Shown piece by piece: positions 33,408 to 44,320 of a DNA stretch of 64,000 nucleotides (the stretch's first letter is position 1; each line of letters starts with the position of its first letter). The notes below the pieces were generated by a model. It searched no databases and had not been told where the DNA came from. It was given only the letters and a program-made list of their open reading frames with translations. This stretch comes from Thelonectria olida (taxonomy: Eukaryota > Ascomycota > Sordariomycetes > Hypocreales > Nectriaceae). The translations under genes and the position numbers were made by a program. Location of the stretch: positions 1,674,001 to 1,738,000 of the forward strand of contig JAGPYM010000007.1 in the NCBI GenBank assembly GCA_020736575.1. Reading direction: 5' to 3'.

Positions 33408-34599
33408 GTTTCGCGATGCACACGTCTCTGAAAGTTGCCAAGCTATGCTGAAGTGCTCACATATCATCTCAGATGAAATCATTCTCACACGCTGCCCTGA
33501 CCTCAGTCCCTCTCTTGTCTGCGATAACATGAGATCATCGCTGCTCGGATGCCGTGGAAAGATGCAAGGGTGGACTACACGATAAGCTGAACGTGGGGTA
33601 CGATAATTCATATTATGTCGACAAAACAAACTTCCGGTGAAGAGTCGATCACAATTTCCCCCGAACCTGATAGATCAGCAACTTCTCTTGATAAGGTTTT
33701 GATATGTCGGGTACCTCATATGACACTATTCTATATGTCTGGGAGTCGGGGGGTTCGGTAATCAAGAACAAGGTTAAAAAGGGAACACGCAGAAGATCTG
33801 GCCGATCTACCTGGGAATTAGGTCCAAAGGAGCAGCGATCGACGGCGCTTAGACGCAAGATATTTCCATGTCGCTCGGGATAACATACTTCTTATCAAGG
33901 GACAAGTAATAGTAATGTTTATGGTGTATAAGGTCGTTTACTCATCTCAACACACGGAGGAGATAGCGGTCAGGATGTGTTGTGAGGCCAATCTGTTTAC
34001 GGGAATGAAGTCGTCACGACGTCAAGATGTCGAGGTCGAAGAGACGCCGGATACAGAAAAGACACAATAAGATAAGAGAGTTTACTTTTACACGTCATAT
34101 GGACCTCCCTCCTTTCTCTTCGGCTGTTGTGGGTTGCAAATGGTAGTTAATGTTTACTTACTTCGATGTGCTGTTTTCTTGAGCACTCCAGCTCAACTGG
34201 AGCTCTGTAAATTTGTACGGCCAGATCAAATAACCCCAATCACACTAACTGTAACATGTTGATCAATTTCTAGCAAAAAGAAAAAGCCGCGTCTTGTTTC
34301 TCAATATACCTCCTCGCGGTCAGTCTAAATCTACATTGAGAATAATGAGCAAGACAGGTTTGATCTTTCTGCAATTACTTTTCTTTGAGCAAGCCCCTAT
34401 AGCATCGGTCGATGGATCCTGAAGCCGTCTGGGTTGATTCGGTTAGATTCTAAAATTTGTTTCGTTATCTTTTAGTGATGATTCAGGTTGTGAACGATTC
34501 TTTGGCCAGTTAAAATCTATCTTATTGCCCCGGTATTCGTACAAATTCTGATAGAGCGTAAACGTACGTCGCTTTTTGCCCAACCGCGTTTTCGAACAG
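33408..34599. other. no supported gene
   Basis: About 1.2 kb upstream of the small secreted protein and downstream of NLR2. It holds only short ORFs without motifs. Confidence 0.45.
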
Positions 34600-37500
34600 T
34601 CAGTCTACCACAGACGAGGAAGAACCGGTATTACCCTCCTCGAGTGATGAGTCATCCGAACTCACGGGAGGAAATATCCCAACATCCGAGAGCTTACAAA
34701 ACCCCAGCCCTTCTTGAGCGAGCGCGTTGAGCTCCTGATCCAGGTCAACCTCCCTCAGGGTACCTGGAACCTCCATGAGGTCGCTTATCATAGACCTAGG
34801 ACCCACCCCTAGATCTTCCCTGTGGCTGAAAAGGTAGCTGAGAAGGTCCGCAAATGGTCGCTGAGTGAGCACTCGGTAGCAACGTAGATGTTTGACCTTT
34901 CTTGTCCTGGGGAAGATGATACACCGAATACGTGCGAAGGGTTGGGTGAAAGTATTTGCGAGCTCGCGGAGCTTAGAGTCGTGAGTTACCACATTGAAGA
35001 AGTCCGATACTGCTAAGAAGTGCGCCAGGAGAAATTGCAAATCAACCTCACAAAACACAACCGTGCCGTCATATCTAGTCCAAGGGGATTGGTAGTCAAT
35101 TTGATCCAACCCTGGTAGCATGAGCCGTTTTGTCCTCCCTGTGGTCACTCCCGCAATCAACATTCTTTTCTGCCAGTTCGGGCATGTAGGCGCCAAAGCA
35201 CCTACAACATCCACTAACGCTAGTGCGTTACATAGAACGGATGACTGCAAGAATTGATTGAAAGCCTGTAGTAGGAATATCCCGAAAGCGGAAGCTTGCT
35301 GGGTATATGCATGAGCGAGCGCATGGTACCCTAATAGCGATATGCCGATGACATGAGGGTCTACGCCCGATAGTATGATTTTCTGCACAAGTCGGATTGG
35401 TGGTCGATAGGGCGCCAATGTATTCATCGAAACAATGTCGCGAAAGACATCGGCGGAAAGGCTTGGTGAATCTGCTTGCTGAAGCAAATGGATGATGATG
35501 TCGTCAAGGTTTCGGGACAGCGCCGCCATGACAGAGATGAATGGTGGCTGTGGGCACCACTCCGGTCGACCGACATTTGATACGATGCCTCGCTTGTAGA
35601 GGTCCTGCCACACCAAGGCGATGCCCGCGACGACTTTCCAATCAACACCCTCGTAGGCTAACTCGACCAAGGAGTCAATAACGCTACGTTGATTGATTGA
35701 CAAGCCAGTATTCCCGTGAAACGTCCTTGCAAAGTCGATCAGGGATTTCGCTAGCCTGACACGCGTGTCAACCATCAATGGTGGGTTGTTGTTGTAGTTC
35801 AGGATACGCTGGCCAGCCTCCGTCTCTACGAGAAAGTCGTGAGCAGTGCGGTGAATAAATCCCAGTTCCTGCACACAGAACGTAAACTCACTCGGCGGTG
35901 AATCACGACCTGCATCCTTGATTGCCGACTCCAATCTCTGGTGTTGAAGTTGGAGAAGCCCAGCACACCGAGTGCGAATATTATCCACCGTTGTCTCGCA
36001 CAACTGCTTTAAATCTGCAAGACTTATGTTGTTATCTCTGGAACCAAAAAGATCCCGGACATTGACTCCCTCCGCGAGGGCCACCTCCAGTAAAGTGACA
36101 TTGGGGAATATAAATAATCTGTTCGGCCCAATGTCAACTGTTACTGTCCCTCTCTGCGCGACGACATAGCGGAAGTACCTCCCTGCCGTCTCCCGGTAGA
36201 CAGAGTTGTTTTCATTCAATCGCTCCCACATATCTGCATAAAGCCCTTCAAGTTCCGCAGGCAACTGTTCCAGCCTCTGATGGAGAGTTGTCTTGTCATC
36301 GCAGTTTTGGATTCCATTGATGAGGCTCTTGGTCGCAAGAAAAAGCCAGAGAAAAACCCCTTCAGCCTTGTCAAGCAGCTTATGGGTGAGGTCTTTGAGG
36401 AGGACAGAGGAAACCTGTCCTTTGTCATGCAATTTTGCGAATTCTTTGTGCACATAGGCAGCCATTTCAGGCCGAGTGAGGTCTTCCAGCCGAATTGTAG
36501 TTGCCCCAGTCGCCTTGAATCTTTCCATGAGTTGGGTTTCTGGCCGACTAGAGACGCACACCTTGACTCCGTTGTGCGCGTTAAGCTTTTCGACAAGATC
36601 CATCAGCTTAGAAAATCCATCCTTGTCAGATATTTCATCGAGACCATCGATAAAAATGCATGTCGATAACGCTCCCTCCTCAAGAATGGAGAAGACAACG
36701 TTCTCGAGTTCTCGGACCGACCAGTCATGATAAGAATCCATTGATAACGAGTCTTTAAAGCGGTGGAAGACCTGATCTACCAAGTCATGGCTCTGGCTCA
36801 GAATGCGGTGGAGCATGGAGCATAGTAGACCTTTGATGCTGTTTTGAGGCGAAGATCCAATCTTCCAAAAGAAGTGTGACAAGATTTTGGTACCCGGACT
36901 CCACTGCTCTAGAAGCCGTCTAGTGTTCTCGTTGTCTATCACGAACTTCATCAGGGTGCTTTTGCCTGACCCTGGCTTTCCTCGAATCCAGAATATCTCG
37001 TTGTTTTTGGATCGAAGCCATGAAGTGAAAGAAGTCCATGTCTGATCGATATCATTGACATTTACCCAAAGGTCTCTCATCTCCCAATGCTTGAGATTGA
37101 GGGCAGTGCTGCTCTTCGCCAAGGCTGTGTTTTCTGGAGGATCCGAATCGTTGTGATCTTGACGAGCCGTGCGTTCGTATGAAGAAAACACCCTCTCAAA
37201 GGTCGCATCCCTCGAATCCATCACATCGTGATATCGTTGGTTCATCTCGTGGACTTTGAGGCTCGTGAGGAGACGTCGGCGCTGGGTGTCTGTAGCTGCC
37301 CTTGCGCCGAGGACCTGTACTTCGGAGGTAACATGGGTGTTGACTTCCTCCCGGGTTGCTTTTGCTTCCATTGTGATAAAATCACGGGTGGTGTTTTGCT
37401 CAGTCTTGATGAGGTCTTCGATCTTGGTATGACCGTTCGCAATCTGCACAACAAGTTCTTTCACATCACTCTCGAGGTCTTGGAAGCCTTTGGTCTGTTG

Positions 37501-38081
37501 GTATTCGATCGCATCATTGCTCGTACTGCGGGCACTGAGTCAGTAGTGAACAGCAGTCAGGACATTGACATAGCATCCTCCCATCGACTTCAACCGACAT
37601 GTGGATTCCGACAGGCTGGTTGAAGTCAATGAGATCCACGGGTCTGAGCTTACCAGAGCTTCAGGATCAGTTGCGTCTCCATCACTTCTTTGCATCCGGC
37701 AAGTGACTTCTCCAAGCGCTCAATCTTGTTCCTATGCTTGCTGGCTCGAATCGCAGCAAAAAAGGCTTTCAGTAGTTTGCCCTTCTGGTGCCAACTCGTG
37801 ACGAGCTTGGCTTCAGCTTGTAGGCCTTGGGCGGCATCGATGCAGTTTTGGGCGATGTCGGCGAGCTTCTTTTCATCTGGGGTCTGCTGGGGCATTGCTC
37901 GGCAGCGACTCTGAACTCGACTGGCCGCATCGCTCATTCGGGTGGCGTACTCTTCGAGTTCGTTTTCGGGCATGGGCCTGCCATCGTAGATCTTGTAGCA
38001 CTGGCGGATGACGCTGCTAGAGAAGGAGATGACCTGAAGGACGGCGCTCGCAGCGCCGAGAGCCTCGAAGCCGGTGAGCAT
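34600..38081 (-). CDS. NACHT-domain NLR (STAND NTPase) 2, two exons
   Basis: The exons are 38081-37654 and 37534-34600 (1120 residues). The 119-bp intron has donor GTAAGC and acceptor CAG, and it joins LILKLC to ARSTSNDAIEYQQ in frame. The N-terminal helical domain (MLTGFEALGAASAVLQVISF) is the standard fungal NACHT N-domain. A coiled-coil-like segment (about 160-250) leads to the NTPase: SWLRSKNNEIFWIRGKPGSG with its P-loop at about 329-336, Walker B FIDGLDE at about 437-443, then VCVSSRPETQLM. The C-terminal arm is DUF7791-like helical, with no WD40 or ankyrin array, and the tail is Ser/Asp/Glu-rich. The expected role is non-self recognition with NTP-driven oligomerisation; the effector output is unknown. 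The gene is divergent from the acyltransferase. Confidence 0.88.
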
Positions 38082-38669
38082 CGTGTATCGTCCCTAGGTA
38101 GCTATGGCAGTTTGGCACTGAATGCCGCGTGGAGGCGAGATTCGGAGGCAACCCCCGGGAGAGTGAAGGGAGAATGGAAATTGCCTCCGAGAATCAGTGT
38201 TGGGCAGCAAGAGAACGACGCGAAATACCCCTCAGAACAGAAGGCGGCCAGTTGCCTTTTTCCTGCGCTTTTCCTGCACGCAGGCTCAGCCACCAACTTC
38301 TCAGCCCCAATCGGCCTGCGCTTTCAATGCTTCGCTAGGCATACTGGCTGGTATTAAACGGTACCGATACATCTACTTCTTTGGTACCAAGCGAAATGAT
38401 AAGGCATATTTCGATACTTGTTATAATAGATTCCATGACTACAAGTTCCGGTCATGCCAGTCATTATAGGGAAGCTGAGCAATGCACATTTGATCCAAAG
38501 TCCACCGTCCAGCTTAGGTATTTGTAGATCCCACACGTTTTGGTACCATCTCCAATTAAAAATTCGCCGACAATGTTCGGATATTTAATTTGCGGAATCG
38601 ATTCAGAACCAAACAGTCGAAGACCGTGTCCGTTGAGATATAACATCCCTCCATACGAGCTACGCAACG
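38082..38669. promoter_or_regulatory. shared upstream region of NLR2 and the acyltransferase
   Basis: 588 bp between two divergently transcribed genes. It contains no supported ORF. Co-regulation is possible but not shown. Confidence 0.35.
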
Positions 38670-40187
38670 TTGCCAAACAAACCCGACATCTCTCGCCTGA
38701 ACGAAATGCGCCCTATTCCGCCTGGGTGGTCCTCGGCGGCAAATGGCGCCATCACCAGACCACTCGATGTAGTCGAGACGTGGCTACATCGCATGGTCGC
38801 CGGTGCCGGCGCACGACTCAATCGAGACCCCTTCGCCATTACCTTGCGTCTGAAGTTGAAGTTCCCCAGCATCATATCGGATCCTACTCCCTACCTCCGG
38901 CGCACTTGGCTTGTATCGCGGCATCTCCATCCACAGCTAGGCGCTCTGTATCCTCCAATCTCGGCTCAGCAGAAGAATGTCACGATCCCGCCTCTTGACC
39001 CGGTCGAATGGCTGAAGTCGTCGTTCACAGTGCACCAAGGAGACGCAGCCGTCTTCAAAAGCGCCGACGATGCCGTCAAGACACACCACCCCACGCCTAC
39101 GGCGACTGCTCACTGGCTGCCCGCCACATCTGAGCTTCTGATTCGCACAACGCATCTGCGACTTGACGGCATGGGACTGTTCAGGCTCACACATAGCTTC
39201 ATGACATCACTTGCATCAGTCATGCGCTTGGGTTTGGATGCTGATGTGAACTCTTATCCCTCAAACATCACGGAACCGACTCCAAGCCCCGGAATGGGCG
39301 ACGCTACCAAAATTGCGGAGGACGGAGAGCCAACACCGGAGTACGCGACGAAAGCCATTGATGAGTTCATCGGACAATACGACAAGGGCAAGCCAGGCAT
39401 TGCACTGCCCATTCGTGAAGGATCTGAAAAGTCCATGCCTGCAAACACCAGACGCCTGTCGTCCACGTTGGACAAAACCACGACGAGCGCTATAAGAGAA
39501 GCATGCAAGGACAATGGCATCAGCATTGCCACTGCCGTTCAGACGTCGCTTATCCGAGCTGTGGCATCATTTCCGCAACAATCAACGTCCAAGGATCTGC
39601 TTATTCGTGTCGCGACAGACTTGAGACAGCTATTGGCTCCTCATTACAACGATCCAGAATATGCGGTTGGCTTATACGTTGCTTCATTTCCATCCTGTAT
39701 CCCTGACGGCTTGGATCCCAAGCTCACATTTGTCCAACTTGCCCAGAAGATCAATCCTGTATTCACAACCGATCTGACAAACATCGCGCAAGACAACAAA
39801 GGCAGGCCCGTCAGCTTTCTCAAGATTCTCGAGCCCTATCTCAATCGTGAATTCAAGCTCCTAACCGAGCTTCCACACGATTCTGCCATCAAGCGCAGTC
39901 CAGGCCTGAGCAGCGTGGGACTTATCGAAAAATTCCTAGAGCGGGAATACAGCTTCGGAGAGGGTCAGAGCGAGAGGGTTGATATTGAGAGCATGTGGAT
40001 TGCCGTGGATAATATCGGTCAACTTCCAGCTTTCCATATTTTCACCTTCCGCGACCAGATGACGCTGCAGGCTTGTTTCAACGAGAGTTACTATGAGGAT
40101 GGCTTCATGAACGACGTAATTGAAAGGATCAAGGTTGAACTTGTGAACGGACTGGGGATTAGAGCGCCTATTAGCAGTCGATTGTAA
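38670..40187 (+). CDS. BAHD/trichothecene acetyltransferase-like acyltransferase
   Basis: An intronless gene of 505 residues. The catalytic HxxxD motif is HLRLDG at 162-167: His162 is the general base and Asp166 the structural residue, as in CoA-dependent acyltransferases of the chloramphenicol acetyltransferase fold. The second half shows the paired-fold architecture (NGISIATAVQTSLIRAVASF, then RVATDLRQLL). The family DFGWG motif is not recognisable; the equivalent region near FGEGQSERVDIESMW is diverged. Relatives transfer acetyl or larger acyl groups from CoA to secondary-metabolite alcohols. The protein ends in SRL, a type 1 peroxisomal targeting tripeptide variant, so it may act in peroxisomes. 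No biosynthetic backbone gene lies nearby. It is divergent from NLR2. Confidence 0.8.
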   Translation: MPNKPDISRLNEMRPIPPGWSSAANGAITRPLDVVETWLHRMVAGAGARLNRDPFAITLRLKLKFPSIISDPTPYLRRTWLVSRHLHPQLGALYPPISAQQKNVTIPPLDPVEWLKSSFTVHQGDAAVFKSADDAVKTHHPTPTATAHWLPATSELLIRTTHLRLDGMGLFRLTHSFMTSLASVMRLGLDADVNSYPSNITEPTPSPGMGDATKIAEDGEPTPEYATKAIDEFIGQYDKGKPGIALPIREGSEKSMPANTRRLSSTLDKTTTSAIREACKDNGISIATAVQTSLIRAVASFPQQSTSKDLLIRVATDLRQLLAPHYNDPEYAVGLYVASFPSCIPDGLDPKLTFVQLAQKINPVFTTDLTNIAQDNKGRPVSFLKILEPYLNREFKLLTELPHDSAIKRSPGLSSVGLIEKFLEREYSFGEGQSERVDIESMWIAVDNIGQLPAFHIFTFRDQMTLQACFNESYYEDGFMNDVIERIKVELVNGLGIRAPISSRL

Positions 40188-40741
40188 ATAAACCGATGTT
40201 GGGGCTTTCCGCCTGGGCCCGTCTTACAGCCTGGGGTGTGGCAGGTCGTGTACCACCAGGTCACTTAGGGGATAAACGACATCTCACTTCCTCTAGAGGA
40301 CTAGCAATGGGCACGTCGGTCTTGAGAAGTATGCCGGAGTACAACCGCAGATTTAAATACCGTCTAGAGAGAAACAGGACTTGTTATGTCACCAAGCCAA
40401 GGGCTGAAGAGATGGGGAACCGCTTAACGGGTACATATTCAGTCATTAGTCTCTGTTCCATGAAGCTCAAACCAGGCGGCAAGACTTAACCCAAACCAGT
40501 AGTCATCGTTGTGTAAATTAAATACCTAGAAATTAGAAGGCCTCAAGGGAAAACCGAGACAAAGGGCATCAAGTCAATCCTGAGGATAAGGAGCCCCCTT
40601 GTTGTTGGTACAGGTATTGTCCCGTAGGGTGCCCACCGCTTACCATAGCCCGCACTTGCTTCAATCTTATTGAATTGCATCATACTAAGTCCAAGAGCTT
40701 AACAGCGAGGGCCCTTCCCTCCTTGTTGATTCCACCAACAT

Positions 40742-40997
40742 ATGCCGCCTAGAGGTTTGTTCGCATGAGGTCAGCCATAATGATGCAGCCCCAATATTCT
40801 ATCTCAATATAGCCCATAGGACCAAAGTCGTCCATAACACTAGCATTATTAACCAATTCATCCAGCTCCATCATCGTCTCCGTAAGCATATCGGCGTTGA
40901 AATTGATGGCCATAACTGTAGCTCCCGCAGCGAGTAGAGCTTCCGCCAATGACATCTCCATACCGTCAGAAAAGCCTATGACAATGGGGAGTCTTCC
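40742..40997 (-). pseudogene. short-chain dehydrogenase relic
   Basis: The minus strand reads GRLPIVIGFSDGMEMSLAEA, then LLAAGATVMAINFNADMLTE, then LVNNASVMDDFGPMG. This matches the first beta-alpha-beta unit and the NNAG strand of an SDR. The segment between the cofactor-specificity region and NNAG is deleted. The glycine motif is broken (GFSDGME instead of GxxxGIG) and NNAG reads NNAS. No catalytic YxxxK follows. This is a short relic, unrelated in position to the SDR at 63.2 kb. Confidence 0.6.
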
Positions 40998-41330
40998 CTA
41001 AGTGAAAGACAAAACTGGCATATTGCCATGGTGAAGAAAAAGGTAAGCCTCGTAAAACGACTACTAGCCACGAACGTTGCACGGAGTCCAGCTGTGGATT
41101 CTTTGGAACCTTGGCGTTGTGTGCAATGTTGCTTGGTAGCGAGTAATTAAGAGAAGCTTGGCGAGAGATGAATCTGCTTAGAATGGAGGGATATGGCTGG
41201 GACTGTGTGTGTGTTATAGTTTCTAGAACACTCCCACCGCACTGCCATATGATCATGATATCTTCTAGTCTCGTCCTACTATTGATGACTTTGGTGTCCT
41301 CACCGGATCCCACGAGCACCAGGGCCAAGA

Positions 41331-42302
41331 CTAGCAGAGTATGCCGAAGACATTAGCGTACTCGTTTCGAACCTCATTCTCTGCAGCCTCCTTCGCCGCG
41401 CGGTCCGCCTCGACATTCGACTCCCGGGAAATCCTCCAAAACTGAATCTTCAGGCCAAGGCCATCCCATCGCTCAGCTTCCCCGAGGAGTATCTCCCACA
41501 GATCCTTGTTCTTCACTTGGCCGCCTGTGCGAGTCCTCCATCCGTTGCGTACCCAACCGCGAGCCCACTCGGTCGCACCTTTGGCCACGTATTCCGAGTC
41601 GGTGGCCAACACCAGCGTTGTGAAGCCCTCGCCGACCCAGTGACGGAAGCGGAGTGCGGCGAGAACGGCTCGTAGTTCAGCCCGGTTGCTGGTCTGGCCA
41701 TATTCATCTCCGAAGGGGCCTTTGTTTTCGAGACGCCCAGAGAAGATGCCTGCGGGCGTGATGGACTCCGGCCGGAAGACGCATGCCCAGCCTGCTTTGG
41801 GGTTGGCCTGTCCGTTGTTGAGGCACGCGCCGTCGGTGTAAATGAGGAATTGTTCGGGGTCGTCGCGGCGTATGAACCGGGCGACTGGGGGAATCGCTTG
41901 TAAGCCTAAGCCGAGAGGGAACAGCTCGCCGGGTGTGGATGTTGCCGATGGGGGCACGAATTTGGTAGGGAGCACCCGTCCTGTGCCTCGTCTGAAGGCG
42001 TCTGTCGGACCCACGGAAGGCCCTGGGGTGCCCGAATGGCTGCTTGCTCGAGCATTGGTGTGTGTCGAAGACGGGGGTCCCCATCGCGCATCAATCTCAG
42101 CTCGGCCTGCGGGGCTGAGTTGGTTGTAGAGCTCGTCGGCCAATCGCTCAGCGGCCTCATCCTCGCTCTCTAGGACCTCGTCCATGAAGCTGTAGTCGAC
42201 GCAGCAGCGCCCGCAAACCACGAAGCCGTGTGGGCGGCAGACCAAGCGGCCGTCAGGGAGCTCTACAGGCCCCATGCCATCATCACTATCGGAATCATCC
42301 AT
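41331..42302 (-). CDS. ribonuclease H1-like protein
   Basis: An intronless gene of 323 residues. The C-terminal RNase H fold has all four acidic catalytic residues: Asp157 (IYTDGAC), Glu209 (TSNRAEL), Asp235 (LATDSEYV) and Asp300 (NVEADRAA). The segment WARGWVRNGWRTRTGGQVKN is the substrate-binding basic protrusion. The N-terminal half has a Cys/His segment (CRPHGFVVCGRCCVDYSFM, 22-40) found in a subgroup of fungal RNase H proteins; it is not the usual hybrid-binding domain. The family degrades the RNA strand of RNA-DNA hybrids. The gene looks intact. It could be a stand-alone fungal gene or once derived from a retroelement; the N-terminal conserved segment favours a host gene. Confidence 0.88.
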   Translation of the reverse strand: MDDSDSDDGMGPVELPDGRLVCRPHGFVVCGRCCVDYSFMDEVLESEDEAAERLADELYNQLSPAGRAEIDARWGPPSSTHTNARASSHSGTPGPSVGPTDAFRRGTGRVLPTKFVPPSATSTPGELFPLGLGLQAIPPVARFIRRDDPEQFLIYTDGACLNNGQANPKAGWACVFRPESITPAGIFSGRLENKGPFGDEYGQTSNRAELRAVLAALRFRHWVGEGFTTLVLATDSEYVAKGATEWARGWVRNGWRTRTGGQVKNKDLWEILLGEAERWDGLGLKIQFWRISRESNVEADRAAKEAAENEVRNEYANVFGILC

Positions 42303-42517
42303 GTCGTGTCGTGGGTACCTGATTGGAGATAGAGATATATATCCACTGGCTGTGGTGACAAGTGGCCGAGACGCTTGGAGGATGATGGATTGAATTTGGT
42401 CATATAAGCGGGGCGGAAGACTTCCACAACGATGGACAGGGCTGGATACCTGAGGCCGAAACTTCCCAAACTGCCCAGACTCTACCTAGGTAGGTACCTC
42501 TGATCGCTCCGCCCACC
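42303..42517. promoter_or_regulatory. short divergent promoter region of RNase H1 and HET genes
   Basis: Only 215 bp separate the two start codons on opposite strands, so 5' UTRs and promoters must overlap or be very short. Confidence 0.4.
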
Positions 42518-43954
42518 ATGGCATCTTTCCACTACTATCCTCTTGCTCAGAACAAGAAGCAAATTGGTATTTTAACAGTAAAGCCGGCACCGTGGGGCTT
42601 GAACGTCGAGTGTGAACTGCAGGCTACGAGTCTAGACAAGGTTGTTCCGTATGAAGCCTTGTCGTACGTCTGGGGCGACAACATTCATCCTGGAAGAATT
42701 CTATTCCATGGCATTGAACATAGCGTTACACCAAATCTTGAGTCCGCTTTACGGCATCTGCGATATGAAGACCGCCCCCGACTACTATGGGTAGACGCCG
42801 TCTGTATTAACCATAATGACCATGCCGAACGAACTGCCGAGGTGCTAATGATGGCCAACATCTCCTCGAAGGCTGAAACGACAATATCATGGCTTGGCGA
42901 GGCAGCCGAAGAAAGTGATGATGCCGTGGAGCTCATCCGCAAGCTCGGGGACTGGACGCGAGACCATCAGGGCGAAATATTCGATGGCGAAGGCGACGAA
43001 CCGCCAGGCGACGGGTCCATCCAGACGACTACCGACGCCATCGAATGGCTTGGCTTGCCGCTCCGCAAGCAGAACTGGCCAGCCGTATGGCGCTTTCTGG
43101 AACGCCCGTACTGGGCTCGAGTGTGGATAATTCAGGAGCTTGCGGTTCGAGGGCGACTTGCCAAAGCATCTGGCATTCTTTATTGTGGGACGAAACAGGC
43201 TGAGAGGGCCCAGTTCGACTACTTCTGCGGATTGATGTTGGTCATCATCATGTCGCGGAAGACTGTTCGGGCTGATACCCACGAGCTGGACGAACCTCTC
43301 AAGTCCATGATCATCGGCGGGCATCCACAGGGCCTTACCATGGCCCAGACACTGGGTGCCCTTACCGGCGACGAAAACAACAACCTCGACTGGCTGCTGC
43401 GCGTCACGGCAAGGTCCAAGGCAACCGACCCACGGGACAAGCTCTATGCGCTGCTCGGTCTGGCCGGGGACGGCGACCTCCCTACGCCGGACTATACGAT
43501 GGGCTACGAGCAGATGCTCAAGAATTTTGTTTCATCCCACATTAAAAGATATAATTCCCTGACGGCGGTGCTTGGCAATAGGTATATAGAAATGCCTTCA
43601 GGTCCCTCCTGGGTTCCGGACTTGCTTCACGACAATTTTCACGGCGGCCGAGGGCTCATACCGGCCGCAGACAACAATTGCTTTCGTGCAGCGGGCTCTA
43701 GGACAGCAATCATATCGATCAATGGCGCGCTTGACACCCTGTCCGCGCGCGGTGTCTCTGTCGGGGAAATCGACAAGGTGATCGGTCCTCTGATTGTGGC
43801 AGAGAAACTATCCGATCCAACCCAGAGCATCCAGAGCGTCTCCATGTCGCTTGGCCAGGATACGTTCCTTGAAGCTCTCAGAGATTTCGGCAAAGGGCTC
43901 CCTGAGTCCAGCAGGGAAGCGTTTTGGCGAACCTTGTGCCTGGACGGCGACTGA
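42518..43954 (+). CDS. HET-domain protein, truncated by an in-frame TGA
   Basis: An ORF of 478 residues without introns. The HET domain starts at about residue 45 (YEALSYVWGD) and includes LLWVDAVCINHNDHAERTAE, then MANISSKAETTISWLG, and ARVWIIQELAVRG. These are the three conserved blocks of the HET family (HET-6/OR type). The stretch KATDPRDKLYALLGLA is also typical. The ORF stops at TGA (43952-43954), yet the same frame stays open to 44320 and encodes the conserved C-terminal part. As it stands, the product lacks the last 120 or so residues of the usual protein (about 600). HET proteins trigger incompatibility cell death on non-self contact. Confidence 0.82.
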   Translation: MASFHYYPLAQNKKQIGILTVKPAPWGLNVECELQATSLDKVVPYEALSYVWGDNIHPGRILFHGIEHSVTPNLESALRHLRYEDRPRLLWVDAVCINHNDHAERTAEVLMMANISSKAETTISWLGEAAEESDDAVELIRKLGDWTRDHQGEIFDGEGDEPPGDGSIQTTTDAIEWLGLPLRKQNWPAVWRFLERPYWARVWIIQELAVRGRLAKASGILYCGTKQAERAQFDYFCGLMLVIIMSRKTVRADTHELDEPLKSMIIGGHPQGLTMAQTLGALTGDENNNLDWLLRVTARSKATDPRDKLYALLGLAGDGDLPTPDYTMGYEQMLKNFVSSHIKRYNSLTAVLGNRYIEMPSGPSWVPDLLHDNFHGGRGLIPAADNNCFRAAGSRTAIISINGALDTLSARGVSVGEIDKVIGPLIVAEKLSDPTQSIQSVSMSLGQDTFLEALRDFGKGLPESSREAFWRTLCLDGD

Positions 43955-44320
43955 GCCGACGTAGACACCGTCTTTCCTGCCCCAGCTGACTTTGCATTGA
44001 AGCAACAGGTGGCATTTGGACTTGACTCTATCCCCGCGGATTTTATGCCGAGAGAGCCCGAAAGTGCGAGATATGTCGCATTCGTACGGCCATTCACTGC
44101 AAGCTTGCAGGCGGCCTTGTCAAACCGTACCTTTATCGCAACAAAAGATGGTAGGATGGGAGTTGGACCGTATCTGGCACAAGCAGGAGATATTGTTGTC
44201 GTCATGTTTGGAGCTCCCTTTTGCTTGCTTCTTCGTCCTGTGGGCCATGAGTATCGATTAGTGGGCGATGCGTATGTTCACGGCATTATGCCCGGGGAAC
44301 TTGTGAAGGGACTTGGATAA
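43955..44320 (+). pseudogene. severed C-terminal part of the HET gene
   Basis: The stretch is in frame with the upstream HET ORF and open for 121 codons directly after the TGA. It contains FIATKDGRMGVGPYLAQAGD, VVVMFGAPFCLLLRP and YRLVGDAYVHGIMPGE, the normal C-terminal signature of HET-6-like proteins (usually ...GDVVCVLFGG.VPFVLRP...YVHGIMDGE). Only the single stop separates it from the main ORF. A CGA-to-TGA change (C to T) would explain it. A short intron around the stop was considered, but no good donor lies upstream. Confidence 0.7.

Noticed and set aside
43935..44012. Intron removing the HET stop codon
   Set aside because: The only GT upstream (GTGCCT) is a poor donor and no branch-like motif precedes the AG at 44010, so a nonsense mutation is the simpler reading.
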